A DNA stretch of 64,000 nt from Dinghuibacter silviterrae (GTDB lineage Bacteria > Bacteroidota > Bacteroidia > Chitinophagales > Chitinophagaceae). Shown in pieces: positions 1 through 9,325 of this stretch (within the stretch, counting starts at the first letter, position 1; the number at the start of each line of letters is the position of its first letter). The translations under genes were made by a program, and so were the position numbers. The notes beneath the pieces are model-generated. The model was given only the letters and a program-made list of their open reading frames with translations, searched no databases and had not been told where the DNA came from. The DNA lies in assembly GCF_004366355.1 (NCBI RefSeq), contig NZ_SODV01000002.1, positions 1,094,768 through 1,158,767 of the forward strand. Reading direction: 5' to 3'.

Positions 1-44
1 AGCCTGACCAGGTCTTCGCGGATAATGAAAAGGAATTTCTCCAT
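1..44 (-). CDS. 5' end of a possible YciI/DGPF-domain protein (cut by window edge)
   Basis: Reading the minus strand from the ATG at 44 gives a 14-residue open frame, MEKFLFIIREDLVR, that runs off the left edge. This opening resembles the first beta strand of YCII/DGPF-domain proteins, which often begin with M-x-x-F-x-x-I-x-R. Only the N-terminus is visible, so the family call rests on a short similarity and is tentative. The gene would be divergent from the antitoxin gene that starts at 160. Confidence 0.4.
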   Translation of the reverse strand, partial: MEKFLFIIREDLVR

Positions 45-159
45 GGTGCGTTATATGGCTTTTATAGAGAGACAAAAGGGGGGCGGTTTTCCGTACCAAA
101 TTAGAAAATTTCTTCAAAATTATCAAAACTGTGTTATCAAAAATGTTTATTTTTGCATT

Positions 160-627
160 ATGCATCCGACGATTCAAATCGTAAAAGGTATACATCCCGG
201 TATCATCTTAGAAAGGGAACTCCGGCAGCGAAAACTGCCAAAGGGGCGATTTGCTTTATCCATTGATGAATATCCCCAGACCTTGGCTGCGATTTTAAAT
301 GGACGAAGGAATATGAATACCGCATTGTCCCTGCGGATAGAGGAGGCATTGGGCTTGGAAGAAGGGTATCTGATGACCCTTCAGATCTTTTATGATATTG
401 AACAGGAAAAACGTAAGCGCAGTGAAAAAAATAGACCTGACTTCTCCAAATTGCGTCCTGTTCTTTTCTGGGATACACGAATCGAAAAAATAGATTGGCA
501 GAAGCAACAGGCCGCGGTTATCGATCGTGTTTTTGAACGAGGTAACGAAGAAGAAAAGGCGGAAATTGTCCGGTTTTATGGGAAAGAACAAGTCGATAGG
601 ATACTAAAGAATAGTCCTCATGTCTAG
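160..627 (+). CDS. HigA-like XRE antitoxin with DUF6922-like C-terminal domain
   Basis: The 155-residue protein has a HigA/XRE helix-turn-helix in its first half (the HPGIIL..EL start, then AAILNGRR and LRIEEALG, ending LQIFYDIE). The second half carries a segment reading LFWDTRIEKIDW..ERG..EEK..IVRFYGKEQV, which I recognise as DUF6922-like. I chose the ATG at 160 because the 45 codons upstream look non-coding and HigA-type proteins begin just before HPG. It overlaps the next gene by 8 bases, the arrangement expected of an antitoxin and toxin translated together. Its likely role is to bind the shared promoter and neutralise or silence the AbiEii-like partner. How it neutralises cannot be read from sequence: classical AbiE antitoxins act through autorepression rather than direct binding. 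Confidence 0.75.
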   Translation: MHPTIQIVKGIHPGIILERELRQRKLPKGRFALSIDEYPQTLAAILNGRRNMNTALSLRIEEALGLEEGYLMTLQIFYDIEQEKRKRSEKNRPDFSKLRPVLFWDTRIEKIDWQKQQAAVIDRVFERGNEEEKAEIVRFYGKEQVDRILKNSPHV

Positions 628-1288
628 GCTTTACTGGAATACAACGCGGCCCATTCTTCAAATGGCCCTCAGAAAGCTTATGGCGGCGGGATTATTTGCT
701 CCGTTTAGACTTGTTGGCGGTACATCCCTGAGCCTTCAATTAGGGCATAGAATGTCTGATGATATCGATTTGTTTACAGACGATGAATATAACAGCGCAG
801 GTTTTGATGTCATTGATCAATACCTGCGCGAACAGTTTCCATACGTTACCCCTCGAATTCAAGGGCCAATAGGAATGGGAACATCATATATGGTTGGAGA
901 AAATGACAGGGAAGCGATAAAATTGGATTTGTATTATACGGATGCTTTTATTCAGCCGCCTCTTGTTGAGGACGGTATCAGAATGGCGACCATTGAAGAA
1001 ATCGCAGCAATGAAAATTGATATAGTCCAACGGCAGGCACGGAAGAAGGATTTTTTTGATGTACATGAGCTCCTGGATAGCCTTACGTTGGATGCTATGA
1101 TTCAGCTTCATAAAAAACGCTATCCCTACAATCATAATGAATCAACGATACGCAGAAATTTTATTGATTTTTCGAAAGCTGATGGTGACTTTGATCCTAT
1201 ATGCCTTCGGGGTAAATATTGGGAGGTGATTAAGTGGGAGCTTTCAGAGGTGATAAACAGCACTGCCGGTGATATTGACTATATTTAA
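620..1288 (+). CDS. AbiEii-family nucleotidyltransferase toxin
   Basis: This is a 222-residue DUF1814/AbiEii/AbiGii-type nucleotidyltransferase. The motif GGTSLS (about residues 33-38) followed by DDIDLF supplies the glycine-serine and metal-binding aspartates of the polymerase-beta fold. Later motifs IKLDLYYT and MKIDIV..QARKKDFFDVHELL match the conserved third and fourth AbiEii motifs. Family members block growth, in characterised cases by adding nucleotides to tRNA, and give abortive phage resistance. The gene overlaps the antitoxin and lies 22 bases before the restriction-modification genes, all on one strand and all AT-rich, so this looks like one defence block. It is shorter than many AbiEii proteins (about 300 residues) but all core motifs are present. 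Confidence 0.85.
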   Translation: MSRLYWNTTRPILQMALRKLMAAGLFAPFRLVGGTSLSLQLGHRMSDDIDLFTDDEYNSAGFDVIDQYLREQFPYVTPRIQGPIGMGTSYMVGENDREAIKLDLYYTDAFIQPPLVEDGIRMATIEEIAAMKIDIVQRQARKKDFFDVHELLDSLTLDAMIQLHKKRYPYNHNESTIRRNFIDFSKADGDFDPICLRGKYWEVIKWELSEVINSTAGDIDYI

Positions 1289-1310
1289 TCTCTTAAAAGA
1301 TTTGTGATAC

Positions 1311-2951
1311 ATGCCCACGCTAAATTGGATAGGGAAAGACAAGGTTATAAATCATCATATGGATGTGCCCTACAAGGTTCTTGAACATTCTTATGGTTTT
1401 GATAACGGATTGCAATCGGAAACAGAAACCAAAAGTGGAAACAAAATCATTCACGGGGATAATTTGGAGGCCCTAAAGTCGTTGCTGCCGGAATATGAAG
1501 GAAGAATAAAGTGCATCTACATTGACCCTCCTTACAATACCGGGACGGAGAATTGGGTTTACAACGACAACGTAAATGATCCGAGACTAAAGAAGTGGTT
1601 GAAGAAAGTAGTGGGAACAGAAGGGGAGGACTTAAGCAGACACGACAAGTGGTGTTGCATGATGTATCCGAGATTAGTGCTGTTGCACAAATTGTTGGCA
1701 GATGATGGGGCGATTTTCGTTTCAATAGATGATAATGAACAGGCGACGTTGAAATTATTGATGGATGAAATTTGGGGTACGGGTAATTTTATCGGAAAGG
1801 TTAGTTGGTTCAAGAAGCGAAAGGGCTCTTATCTCTCAAAGGAATTTGTGAGTCTGACAGAATACATTTATGCATATCGTAAAAAGAAGAAATTATTGCT
1901 TTTTGGGGGCAAGCCCAATAGCGAAGAGTCACAGCCGTTGGTTAAAAGAACCAACGCCACCGGGGAATTGAAATTCCCTGCAGGCGCGGTGAAAACGAAA
2001 CTGAAAGAAGGGGAATATCGTGCGGGGAAATATGGTAGCGGTACAAGTGCGGTTCATTTGAAAACCGACATCACGGTAGCCGAAGGAGTAATTACAAACG
2101 AATTTATAATTGAAGCTCCTTTTATCTGGAGTCAGTCATTTTTAGACAATGAATTGCAGAATGAAACGCAACTGGTGATTAATACCTTAAACCTTCAGCC
2201 GAGGGCGTTTCGAAATTCGGACGATAAGCATAAAGGATTTCCGTCTTTTTTGGACGGTAGGGAGTTTAGCGCAACCACCGATGATGCCTATGAAACATTA
2301 AGGGAATTATTTGGAACGGATAGGATTTTTGATTATTCCAAACCGTACCAACTTGTTTCCTACTTGATAAACTCGATTACGTATTTTGATAACGAGGCAA
2401 TTGTTCTGGACAGTTTCGCCGGTAGCGGGACAACGGGGCATGCCGTTTTGGATTTGAATAAAAAAGACGAAGGCAAAAGGAAATTTATTTTGGTGCAGGT
2501 AGACGAGACTGATAAGAATGGAGCGTTCAATAATATTGCTGAAACGACAACGGCTGAAAGGGTAAGAAGGGTTATTAAGGGAGGAATAACAGGCGGGTTT
2601 GATTTCTATGAGTTGGGAGAACCGCTTTTTAATGAAGATGGAGGCTTTAATGAATCTGTCGGTGTAGAGAAAATCCGAAACTACATTTTCTACACCGAAA
2701 CGCAGAAAGCACTTGAATCTGGGGCGAGCGAAGACAACCACTACTTCTTAGACAAAATCAACGAAACCGCTTATTACTTTCACTACGAGACCGGAGGGGT
2801 TACCACGTTGAATCACCAGTTTTTGAGCACCATCAAAACCAGGGCGGAACAATATGTAATTTATGCCGACAAGTGCTTGCTTACAAAAGACTTCATGACA
2901 AGAAATAATATCGTTTTTAAAAAAATACCCAGGGATATAACCAGATTTTAA
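1311..2951 (+). CDS. mod: Type III restriction-modification DNA methyltransferase (Mod)
   Basis: The 546-residue protein is an N6-adenine or N4-cytosine DNA methyltransferase. The catalytic motif DPPY is at residues 72-75, followed by a long variable region (target recognition) and then the SAM-binding motif D-S-F-A-G-S-G at about 367-373. Motif IV before motif I defines the beta class used by type III Mod subunits. It modifies host sites and, in complex with Res, gives the restriction enzyme its specificity. The helicase gene starts 10 bases downstream. The target sequence cannot be predicted by reading. Codon use is AT-rich like the rest of the block. Confidence 0.9.
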   Translation: MPTLNWIGKDKVINHHMDVPYKVLEHSYGFDNGLQSETETKSGNKIIHGDNLEALKSLLPEYEGRIKCIYIDPPYNTGTENWVYNDNVNDPRLKKWLKKVVGTEGEDLSRHDKWCCMMYPRLVLLHKLLADDGAIFVSIDDNEQATLKLLMDEIWGTGNFIGKVSWFKKRKGSYLSKEFVSLTEYIYAYRKKKKLLLFGGKPNSEESQPLVKRTNATGELKFPAGAVKTKLKEGEYRAGKYGSGTSAVHLKTDITVAEGVITNEFIIEAPFIWSQSFLDNELQNETQLVINTLNLQPRAFRNSDDKHKGFPSFLDGREFSATTDDAYETLRELFGTDRIFDYSKPYQLVSYLINSITYFDNEAIVLDSFAGSGTTGHAVLDLNKKDEGKRKFILVQVDETDKNGAFNNIAETTTAERVRRVIKGGITGGFDFYELGEPLFNEDGGFNESVGVEKIRNYIFYTETQKALESGASEDNHYFLDKINETAYYFHYETGGVTTLNHQFLSTIKTRAEQYVIYADKCLLTKDFMTRNNIVFKKIPRDITRF

Positions 2952-2961
2952 GCGGTACGAT

Positions 2962-5205
2962 ATGGAGCTAAAAAGATATCAGCAGGATGTTATTACAGAC
3001 CTTGACCGGTTTTTGGAAAAAATTCAGCAATCAAAGGTTATAGAAGACGCTTTTCAGGATTATTGGAAAACGCATCCTGTTACCCCGGTGAAGCCGTTGC
3101 CAGGTAAAGCTGTCGAGCCGTATAAGGACAATATTACCGGGGTGCCTCATATCTGTGTCAAGGTTCCAACGGCAGGAGGGAAAACTTTTATTGCTTGCAA
3201 TGCGCTCAAGACAATTTTTGACTCGTTTGATCACAATAGACCCAGGGCCGTTGTCTGGCTTGTACCCTCCATCACGATTTTGGATCAGACCATAAAAAAT
3301 CTTCGGGATACCAGTCACCCCTACAGACAGAAAATAAATGCGCATTTTCGAAATAAAGTTGAAGTTTTCGACAAGGCTGCTTTATTGATGGGAAGTGGGT
3401 TCAATGCCACTTCTATAAAAGAGCAACTAAGCATCATGGTCTTCAGCTTTGACAGTCTTCGGGCAAGAAAAATGGAGGATAGAAAGGTGTTTCAGGAAAA
3501 CGGGAATCTACAATCGTTTGAGACGCTGATTGCAAAAGGAGACGAGCTTACGCTGGGGTCGGTCATCAAGTACCTTAACCCAATAGTTGTGGTCGATGAG
3601 AGTCACAATGCGGAAAGTGAGTTGAGTATTGAGATGCTGAAAGAATTAAACCCCTGCTTCATTCTTGATTTGACGGCAACGCCAAGGAGTAATAGCAACA
3701 TTATCAGTTTTGTTGATGCGATAGAATTGAAGAAAGACAATATGGTAAAATTGCCTGTCATTGTCTATAACCAGCCTGACAAAACGGAAGTGATTAACGC
3801 CGCCTTGCAATTGCAGCGTAGATTGGAATTGCAGGCTAAAGAAGATGAGGAAAACGGGGGTAAGTATATCCGGCCCATTGTCCTGTTTCAGGCCCAACCG
3901 AGAAACGCGAAAGATAATACCACATTTGAAAAGTTAAAAGAAAAGCTGATTGAATTAAAAATCCCCGCGGAGAGAATAAAGATAAAAACGGCGGATATAA
4001 ATGAATTGAAGGAGTTCGATGATACGTCAAAATATCCCAATGGGTTAATGGACAAGGCTTGTCCTGTTCGCTATATTATCACCGTAAATGCCTTGAGGGA
4101 GGGTTGGGATTGTCCGTTTGCTTACATACTTGCGTCGCTGGCAGACAAGAGTTCTGCCGTTGATGTCACGCAAATTCTGGGTAGGGTATTAAGATTGCCT
4201 TATGTGTCAAAAAACAACGCACCTTTCCTGAATTTCAGTTATGTGATTACGGCTTCGTCAAAGTTTATAGATACATTGCAACACATTGTCGAAGGCCTGA
4301 ACAATGCGGGTTTCAGCGACAAGGACTATAAGCTGGCAGACGAAAATCAACTGGAGGATGCTGGCAGTCAGGACAAAGTGAGCCAGTTGGACTGGACGGA
4401 TGATATTGACGCCAGGAGAATCCCGGATTTTACAAGGATTGATCACTCCAAGTCGGTGGATGCAATTTTGACGCAAGCTGAAGCGCAGAATGCCGAATTT
4501 GAAGAGAAAATAGCCATGGCGGAAAAAAATAATGATGCTCCATTGCCAAACGAATTGACGGGTATGGTAAAACAGTACGATATGAAGGAGGTTTTCAAAG
4601 AAGAGGCGTCGCAAATAGTGATACCGCAGTTCTACTTGAAAACCCCTGTACTCAATTTATTTAGCTCGGGTACGGGAGATGTTTTATTGGAGAAAGAGAG
4701 TTTACTGGAGGAGTTTGAATTAGGGAAAGCAGACACGCATATTTCTTTTGATGGCGTTTCTGCGGACCTTTTTAAAGTGGACCTGGACGAAACCAAGAAG
4801 GACCACACCCCAACTTTTGTAAAGTTGGACGGTAAAATTGCCGGCAGGATAAAGGAGTATATTCTTGATCCCTCTCAAAAGGAAAATAGGATAAAAAATT
4901 TGGCCGCACTCATTTTAGATATGATCGGCAATATCTACGCCATAGACGACAAAGAGTTAAAGAAATATATAATAAGGATTTTAGAAGGCTTTAAGGACGA
5001 ACAGTTCAAAGATTTTGTAGACCATGAGTATAGTTATATACAGAAGATAAAGGAGAAAATAGACGCCCTTTCGGTCGTAGCGGCAGAAAAGACATTCCGT
5101 GACTCTTTAGATACCGATCAACTCTTTGTAAAGCCGTCTTACACATTAAAGTTGCAGATTTCGCCGGGTGAGACGGCAAAGGACATTACCAAATCTCTTT
5201 ATTAA
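2962..5205 (+). CDS. res: Type III restriction enzyme helicase subunit (Res), lacking its nuclease domain
   Basis: The 747-residue SF2 helicase/translocase shows Walker A PTAGGKT at residues 69-75, the DESH box at 212-215, motif III-like LTATPR near 237-242, and motif VI QILGRVLRLP from residue 404. It would use ATP to move along unmethylated DNA after Mod finds a site. The chain ends in TKSLY without the PD-(D/E)XK nuclease that normally closes Res proteins. The nuclease is encoded 12 bases further on, in the same frame. Fused Res proteins of this type are usually near 870 residues (family knowledge from memory). The stop may therefore be a nonsense mutation or a genuine split. Confidence 0.9.
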   Translation: MELKRYQQDVITDLDRFLEKIQQSKVIEDAFQDYWKTHPVTPVKPLPGKAVEPYKDNITGVPHICVKVPTAGGKTFIACNALKTIFDSFDHNRPRAVVWLVPSITILDQTIKNLRDTSHPYRQKINAHFRNKVEVFDKAALLMGSGFNATSIKEQLSIMVFSFDSLRARKMEDRKVFQENGNLQSFETLIAKGDELTLGSVIKYLNPIVVVDESHNAESELSIEMLKELNPCFILDLTATPRSNSNIISFVDAIELKKDNMVKLPVIVYNQPDKTEVINAALQLQRRLELQAKEDEENGGKYIRPIVLFQAQPRNAKDNTTFEKLKEKLIELKIPAERIKIKTADINELKEFDDTSKYPNGLMDKACPVRYIITVNALREGWDCPFAYILASLADKSSAVDVTQILGRVLRLPYVSKNNAPFLNFSYVITASSKFIDTLQHIVEGLNNAGFSDKDYKLADENQLEDAGSQDKVSQLDWTDDIDARRIPDFTRIDHSKSVDAILTQAEAQNAEFEEKIAMAEKNNDAPLPNELTGMVKQYDMKEVFKEEASQIVIPQFYLKTPVLNLFSSGTGDVLLEKESLLEEFELGKADTHISFDGVSADLFKVDLDETKKDHTPTFVKLDGKIAGRIKEYILDPSQKENRIKNLAALILDMIGNIYAIDDKELKKYIIRILEGFKDEQFKDFVDHEYSYIQKIKEKIDALSVVAAEKTFRDSLDTDQLFVKPSYTLKLQISPGETAKDITKSLY

Positions 5206-5217
5206 AAGGAAGCACAG

Positions 5218-5553
5218 ATGAATTCTTTCGAGGAAAAGGTCATCAATGACATTGCTAATGTGCCATCGGTATTATTCTGGACGAAAAATAAGGAGAAAAA
5301 AGGTTTTCGTATCAATGGGTTTATTAATCACTACCCGGATTTTATTGTTCGAACCAAAAGCGGCAAGACGATATTATTGGAAGCCAAAGGAGATGACAGG
5401 GATAACAGCGACAGCCATGCCAAAATCCGTTTAGGGCAGGCATGGGCGAATAAGGCAGGGAGTGATTTCAAATATTTCATGGTATTTGATAAAAAGGAAG
5501 TGGAAGGCGCCCATACGCTTGATGCATTTATCAGGTTAATCCAACAAATATGA
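5218..5553 (+). CDS. Detached PD-(D/E)XK nuclease domain of the type III restriction enzyme
   Basis: The 111-residue protein carries a PD-(D/E)XK nuclease core: P40-D41 in NHYPDFIV and E55-A56-K57 in LLEAKG, with a conserved GFINH before the PD. It would cut DNA for the restriction complex. It sits in the same reading frame as the helicase, separated by TAA and four codons. An AAGGAAG stretch (5207-5213) just before its ATG could serve as ribosome binding site, so separate translation is plausible. It ends 15 bases before the convergent permease gene, and AT-rich DNA stops here. Whether it works in trans or is a remnant of a broken fused gene is not settled by sequence. Confidence 0.8.
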   Translation: MNSFEEKVINDIANVPSVLFWTKNKEKKGFRINGFINHYPDFIVRTKSGKTILLEAKGDDRDNSDSHAKIRLGQAWANKAGSDFKYFMVFDKKEVEGAHTLDAFIRLIQQI

Positions 5554-5568
5554 CAGATGCCGCGGCCC

Positions 5569-7959
5569 TTATTCCGTCCGCAAACTCCGCACCGGATTCG
5601 CCCGTGCCGCGCGCAGCGCCTGCCAGCTCACGGTCAGAAGCGCAATCAGTAATGCCAGTCCCATGGTCACCACAAAGACCCAAATCGAAAGGGGAACCCG
5701 ATAGGCATAGCGCAACAACCATCCGCTCATGACATAATAAGCCAATGGGATCGCGATAAAAAACGACAGGCCCACCAGCCACAGGAAATCCCGCGACAAC
5801 AACGCCCAAAGACTGACGATCGACGCGCCCAGGACCTTCCGCACCCCTATTTCCTTGATCCGTTGTTCCGCCATGAAGCTGGACAAGCCAAACAGACCCA
5901 GGCAACTGACGAGTATCGCCAGCACGGTGAAGTAGGCCGCCAGCTTCCCTACGCGGTCCTCCAGCTCGAACTTCCGGGCATATTCCTCATCATTAAAGGT
6001 GTATTCAAACGGAACAGAGGGGTTATACTTTTTGATGATCCGCCCGATGGCCGGCAGCGCCTGACTGACGGATAAACCCGGGTTGATCTTCACCGTCAGC
6101 ACATTCACATTATTGTTGTTGTCGAGCACATAAACGGCTTGCTTGACAGGAGCAAAGGGCGATTGCATCACCATATCCTTCACCACCCCGACGACATGAT
6201 AATATATCGGATTGGCCGTGCCATGTACGAACCTGATCTGCGCACCTATGGGATTTTTCAACCCCATATACCTGACCGCTGTCTCATTCAGGATCATCCC
6301 CAGGGAATCCGAGAGGAAGCGCTGCGAGAAGTCCCGGCCTGCGGAAACCTGCCAGCCCACCGTAGCACCATAGTCGATCGTATTCCAGAATATCGAAAAG
6401 GTAGGTGTCATCGTGGGATCTTTGCCCTCCCAGGTCAGGCCACTCTGGTTATTCCAGACATCCGTTGTCGGGCTGCTCGACATACACGTGCTCACGGCAG
6501 CCCCCGATTGCAGGAGCTCCTCGTGAAGCGCGGCATAATGGTTCGGGATGTCATTGTTGAGGAGGCTTACCGTGATCAATCCCTCCCGTGAATAACCTAC
6601 AGGGCGGTCTTTGACAAAGTTGATCTGCTGGTAGACGACAATCGTTCCGACGATCAGCGCAACGGATACGGTGAACTGTACCACGATCAGTATCTGCCGC
6701 GGAAGCGTGGCGGCCCGCCCTGCCCTGAAAGCCCCTTTCAGCACTTTCACCGGTTTGAAAGAGGAAAGGTAGAACGCAGGATAGCTACCCGCGATCAGGC
6801 CCACCAGTAACGTCAGCCCTAACGCCGGTAACCAGAAGACCGGGTTTCCCCAGGATATGTGCATCTGTTTATCGGAAACGGCATTGAACCATGGCAATGC
6901 TACCGCTACCAATGCGAGTGCCAGCAGAAACGACAGCAGCGACATCAAGATGGACTCGCTCAGGAACTGCCCGATCAGGTGGCCGCGCATCGACCCTACC
7001 GACTTGCGGATGCCTACTTCTTTGGCCCGCTTATCCGACCTTGCCGTCGATAGGTTCATGAAGTTGATGCACGCCAGCAACAAGACAAAAATCCCGATGA
7101 GGCCGAACATCCATACATATTGTATGGATCCACCCGTGTTTTTCCCATTCCAAAATGAATTGTATAGGTGCCAGCGGCTCATCGGGTGCAACACAACAAC
7201 GGGCTTGTCCGTCTGACCGTGCCCATCTTCGGCGCTTTTTACCCGGTCACGCAACTTGTCCAGGTCAACGTGATCCTCCAGCTGCGCAAAAGTCTGAAAA
7301 GAATTCTCGCTCCATGTACCTTCCGCCATTTTCACCCAGGGATGCGTCCTTACGTAATTGGCCCACGGGGCGAAGTAATAGACATCCCGGAAGTCCGAGT
7401 TATACGGCATGTCCGGGATGACGCCTGCTACCCGGAAGATGGTGCTGTCACCAAATTTTAAAGATTGCCCGGTGGCGTCGGCATGACCGTATAAGGCGAT
7501 AGCGACCGATTGCGTGATCAGGATCGAGGAGGGGTCGTTCAACACTGCTTTCCGCCCATCCACCGTTTGCAAAGCCAGGATGTCCAACATGTCCGGCTGA
7601 ACGAACATACCCTGCCTGCTCAATTGGTTGTCTCCCACCGTTAGAATATGTGGAGCGTTCCACGAGGTCGTTGCCACTTTTTTGAAACCGGCTGCATATT
7701 GGGTTCGCAGTGCCACTCCTAGCGGAATGGAGGTCGAAAAGCTGGTACTGACCTCGTTTCCCCGTGTTTGTGTCAGCATGACCCTCACCACCTGGTTATA
7801 ATGCGCGAAGTCTTTGTTGTAGTTCAGCTCGTCCCGGATCCACAGGCCGATCAGCATCACCACCGCCATGCCGGTGGCGAGCCCCGCCATATTGATGATC
7901 GTGTACACCCTGTTTTTAGAAAGACTACGCCAGGCTATGCGGATATAATTACGGATCAT
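5569..7959 (-). CDS. MacB/FtsX-type ABC transporter permease
   Basis: This 796-residue inner-membrane protein has an N-terminal transmembrane helix after MIRNYIRIAWRSL, then a periplasmic MacB core domain. A first FtsX permease block follows (about residues 280-410, with LLLACINFMNLSTARS and the AKEVGIRKSVG motif), then a second periplasmic domain and a second FtsX block at the C-terminus (VLAILVSCLGLFGLSSF, IKEIGVRKVLGAS). This double-MacB form is common in Bacteroidota and usually has no adjacent ATPase; none is present here. The start at 7959 was preferred over an ATG nine codons upstream because family members begin with M-I-R/K-N-Y. Substrate unknown; export of antimicrobial compounds or lipids is a general guess. 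Confidence 0.85.
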   Translation of the reverse strand: MIRNYIRIAWRSLSKNRVYTIINMAGLATGMAVVMLIGLWIRDELNYNKDFAHYNQVVRVMLTQTRGNEVSTSFSTSIPLGVALRTQYAAGFKKVATTSWNAPHILTVGDNQLSRQGMFVQPDMLDILALQTVDGRKAVLNDPSSILITQSVAIALYGHADATGQSLKFGDSTIFRVAGVIPDMPYNSDFRDVYYFAPWANYVRTHPWVKMAEGTWSENSFQTFAQLEDHVDLDKLRDRVKSAEDGHGQTDKPVVVLHPMSRWHLYNSFWNGKNTGGSIQYVWMFGLIGIFVLLLACINFMNLSTARSDKRAKEVGIRKSVGSMRGHLIGQFLSESILMSLLSFLLALALVAVALPWFNAVSDKQMHISWGNPVFWLPALGLTLLVGLIAGSYPAFYLSSFKPVKVLKGAFRAGRAATLPRQILIVVQFTVSVALIVGTIVVYQQINFVKDRPVGYSREGLITVSLLNNDIPNHYAALHEELLQSGAAVSTCMSSSPTTDVWNNQSGLTWEGKDPTMTPTFSIFWNTIDYGATVGWQVSAGRDFSQRFLSDSLGMILNETAVRYMGLKNPIGAQIRFVHGTANPIYYHVVGVVKDMVMQSPFAPVKQAVYVLDNNNNVNVLTVKINPGLSVSQALPAIGRIIKKYNPSVPFEYTFNDEEYARKFELEDRVGKLAAYFTVLAILVSCLGLFGLSSFMAEQRIKEIGVRKVLGASIVSLWALLSRDFLWLVGLSFFIAIPLAYYVMSGWLLRYAYRVPLSIWVFVVTMGLALLIALLTVSWQALRAARANPVRSLRTE

Positions 7960-8179
7960 GTTGGGTGAAAATTTGGAAATGATCATCCAAAATTAGTCCT
8001 ATTCCTCTTTTGTATTCATAATCAGTGAAATAGTTCACCCTTCCGCGCTTCATCCGTCCGTTTTTAATACACGGCTGTGCGGTTTTGATACAACACCATG
8101 ACGGGGATGATTTTCAGATAAAAATACCCTTCCCCGGGCTAACCATCCGCTCTATTTTTCCGGCTCAAACCCTACACTT

Positions 8180-9325
8180 ATGTCCAACAAATCAGTCATC
8201 ATCCTGGCCGTCGACGGAGGCGGCATCAGGGGTATTATACCTGCGTTCATACTCTCACAGATGGAGCAGATGACCGGCAAGTCCTGTTACCAGATGTTTG
8301 ACATCATCGGAGGGACCTCCACCGGCGGGATTATTGCGGCGGCCCTGACGACGACCAATCCCAATGGCATAGGACTACACCCTTACTCCGCCGGCGAGGT
8401 GCTTGACATGTACGAGAACGAGGGCGGCAGGATCTTTGTCCCGCAGGAATGCGACACCGAATTCTGCGCCACCTATTTTGCAGACGACGGTCAGGGCAAT
8501 GGTGTAGAACCGTACCTGCAAAACCAGTTGGGCGCAGACACCAGCCTTTCCCTGGCCAAACAAGTGGTCACTTCATTGCCGGGTGCCCGGGTCAGGCAGA
8601 TGTTTACAACGGGTTACGCGGTCAACAGCAAAGACCAATGCCCTGGCAGCCCCCAGCCTGGTGTGGATTATGGTCCTTACCTTTTTAACTGGGCGGATGC
8701 AGCCATCAGCGAGCAAGACGACTACTATGTATGGGAAGCTGCCCGGAGCAGCAGTGCAGCCCCTGTCTTTTTCCCGATCGCGCACGTCGGCGGCGGCAAC
8801 GGAGTCACTTCCCCGGCTTCGGAACGTTGGGTGGTAGATGGAGGCGTCATGTCCAATAACCCCGCCGTGTGGGCGGTCTCCGAGGCTTTCCGCACCGGCC
8901 TGGCCAGCAGCCTTAATGACATCGCCCTCATCTCGCTGGGAACGGGTGTTTACCCGGGGGGTGCGGGCGTGGCCATCGAAAAAAATTCCACCTGGGTTGA
9001 CCGCGTGCCAAGGAACGGAAACTGGGGCGGTACGCCCTGGGCGGTCTTTCCCATGTATGACCTGGAATGCAACCTCAACAAAGGGAGGACCATCCTCGAC
9101 GTGATTATGGATTCCGTACAGCAGGTATCGTGCAACCAATTGGCCGGCCTGTCCCGCAGCGGCCTGGAATTTTATCGCCTGGAGCCGGTATTGCCCCAGG
9201 CGCAGGCCGCCATGGACGATATTAGTCCCGCCAATATTCAGGCCCTCCTGAAGTATACGATGGCTTACCTGGAGGGGGCCGGGGCGCCTGTCTTTCAAAA
9301 GATTTTATCGGTTTTACAGGGTTAG
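8180..9325 (+). CDS. Patatin-like phospholipase
   Basis: The 381-residue protein has the patatin catalytic layout. The oxyanion loop DGGGIRG is at residues 12-18, the nucleophile elbow G-T-S-T-G has Ser47, and the dyad aspartate is D220 in VVDGGV. These are Ser-Asp lipid acyl hydrolases that cleave phospholipids or neutral lipids. No signal peptide is seen, so it is probably cytoplasmic or peripheral. Its closest relatives appear to be the plant-patatin/CapV-like single-domain forms. CapV is a CBASS effector, but no cyclase or sensor gene lies nearby, so I do not call it a defence protein. The 193-base upstream region holds no clear motif apart from TATTTTTC near the end. It overlaps the convergent SusD gene by 4 bases. 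Confidence 0.88.
   Translation: MSNKSVIILAVDGGGIRGIIPAFILSQMEQMTGKSCYQMFDIIGGTSTGGIIAAALTTTNPNGIGLHPYSAGEVLDMYENEGGRIFVPQECDTEFCATYFADDGQGNGVEPYLQNQLGADTSLSLAKQVVTSLPGARVRQMFTTGYAVNSKDQCPGSPQPGVDYGPYLFNWADAAISEQDDYYVWEAARSSSAAPVFFPIAHVGGGNGVTSPASERWVVDGGVMSNNPAVWAVSEAFRTGLASSLNDIALISLGTGVYPGGAGVAIEKNSTWVDRVPRNGNWGGTPWAVFPMYDLECNLNKGRTILDVIMDSVQQVSCNQLAGLSRSGLEFYRLEPVLPQAQAAMDDISPANIQALLKYTMAYLEGAGAPVFQKILSVLQG

Noticed and set aside
1-5553. Prophage or integrative element
   Set aside because: Composition suggests transfer, but no integrase, transposase, att-like direct repeat or phage gene is visible.
8180-9325. Patatin as a CBASS (CapV) effector
   Set aside because: No cyclic-nucleotide synthase, Cap2/Cap3 or HORMA/TRIP13 gene is nearby; the neighbour is a SusD gene.
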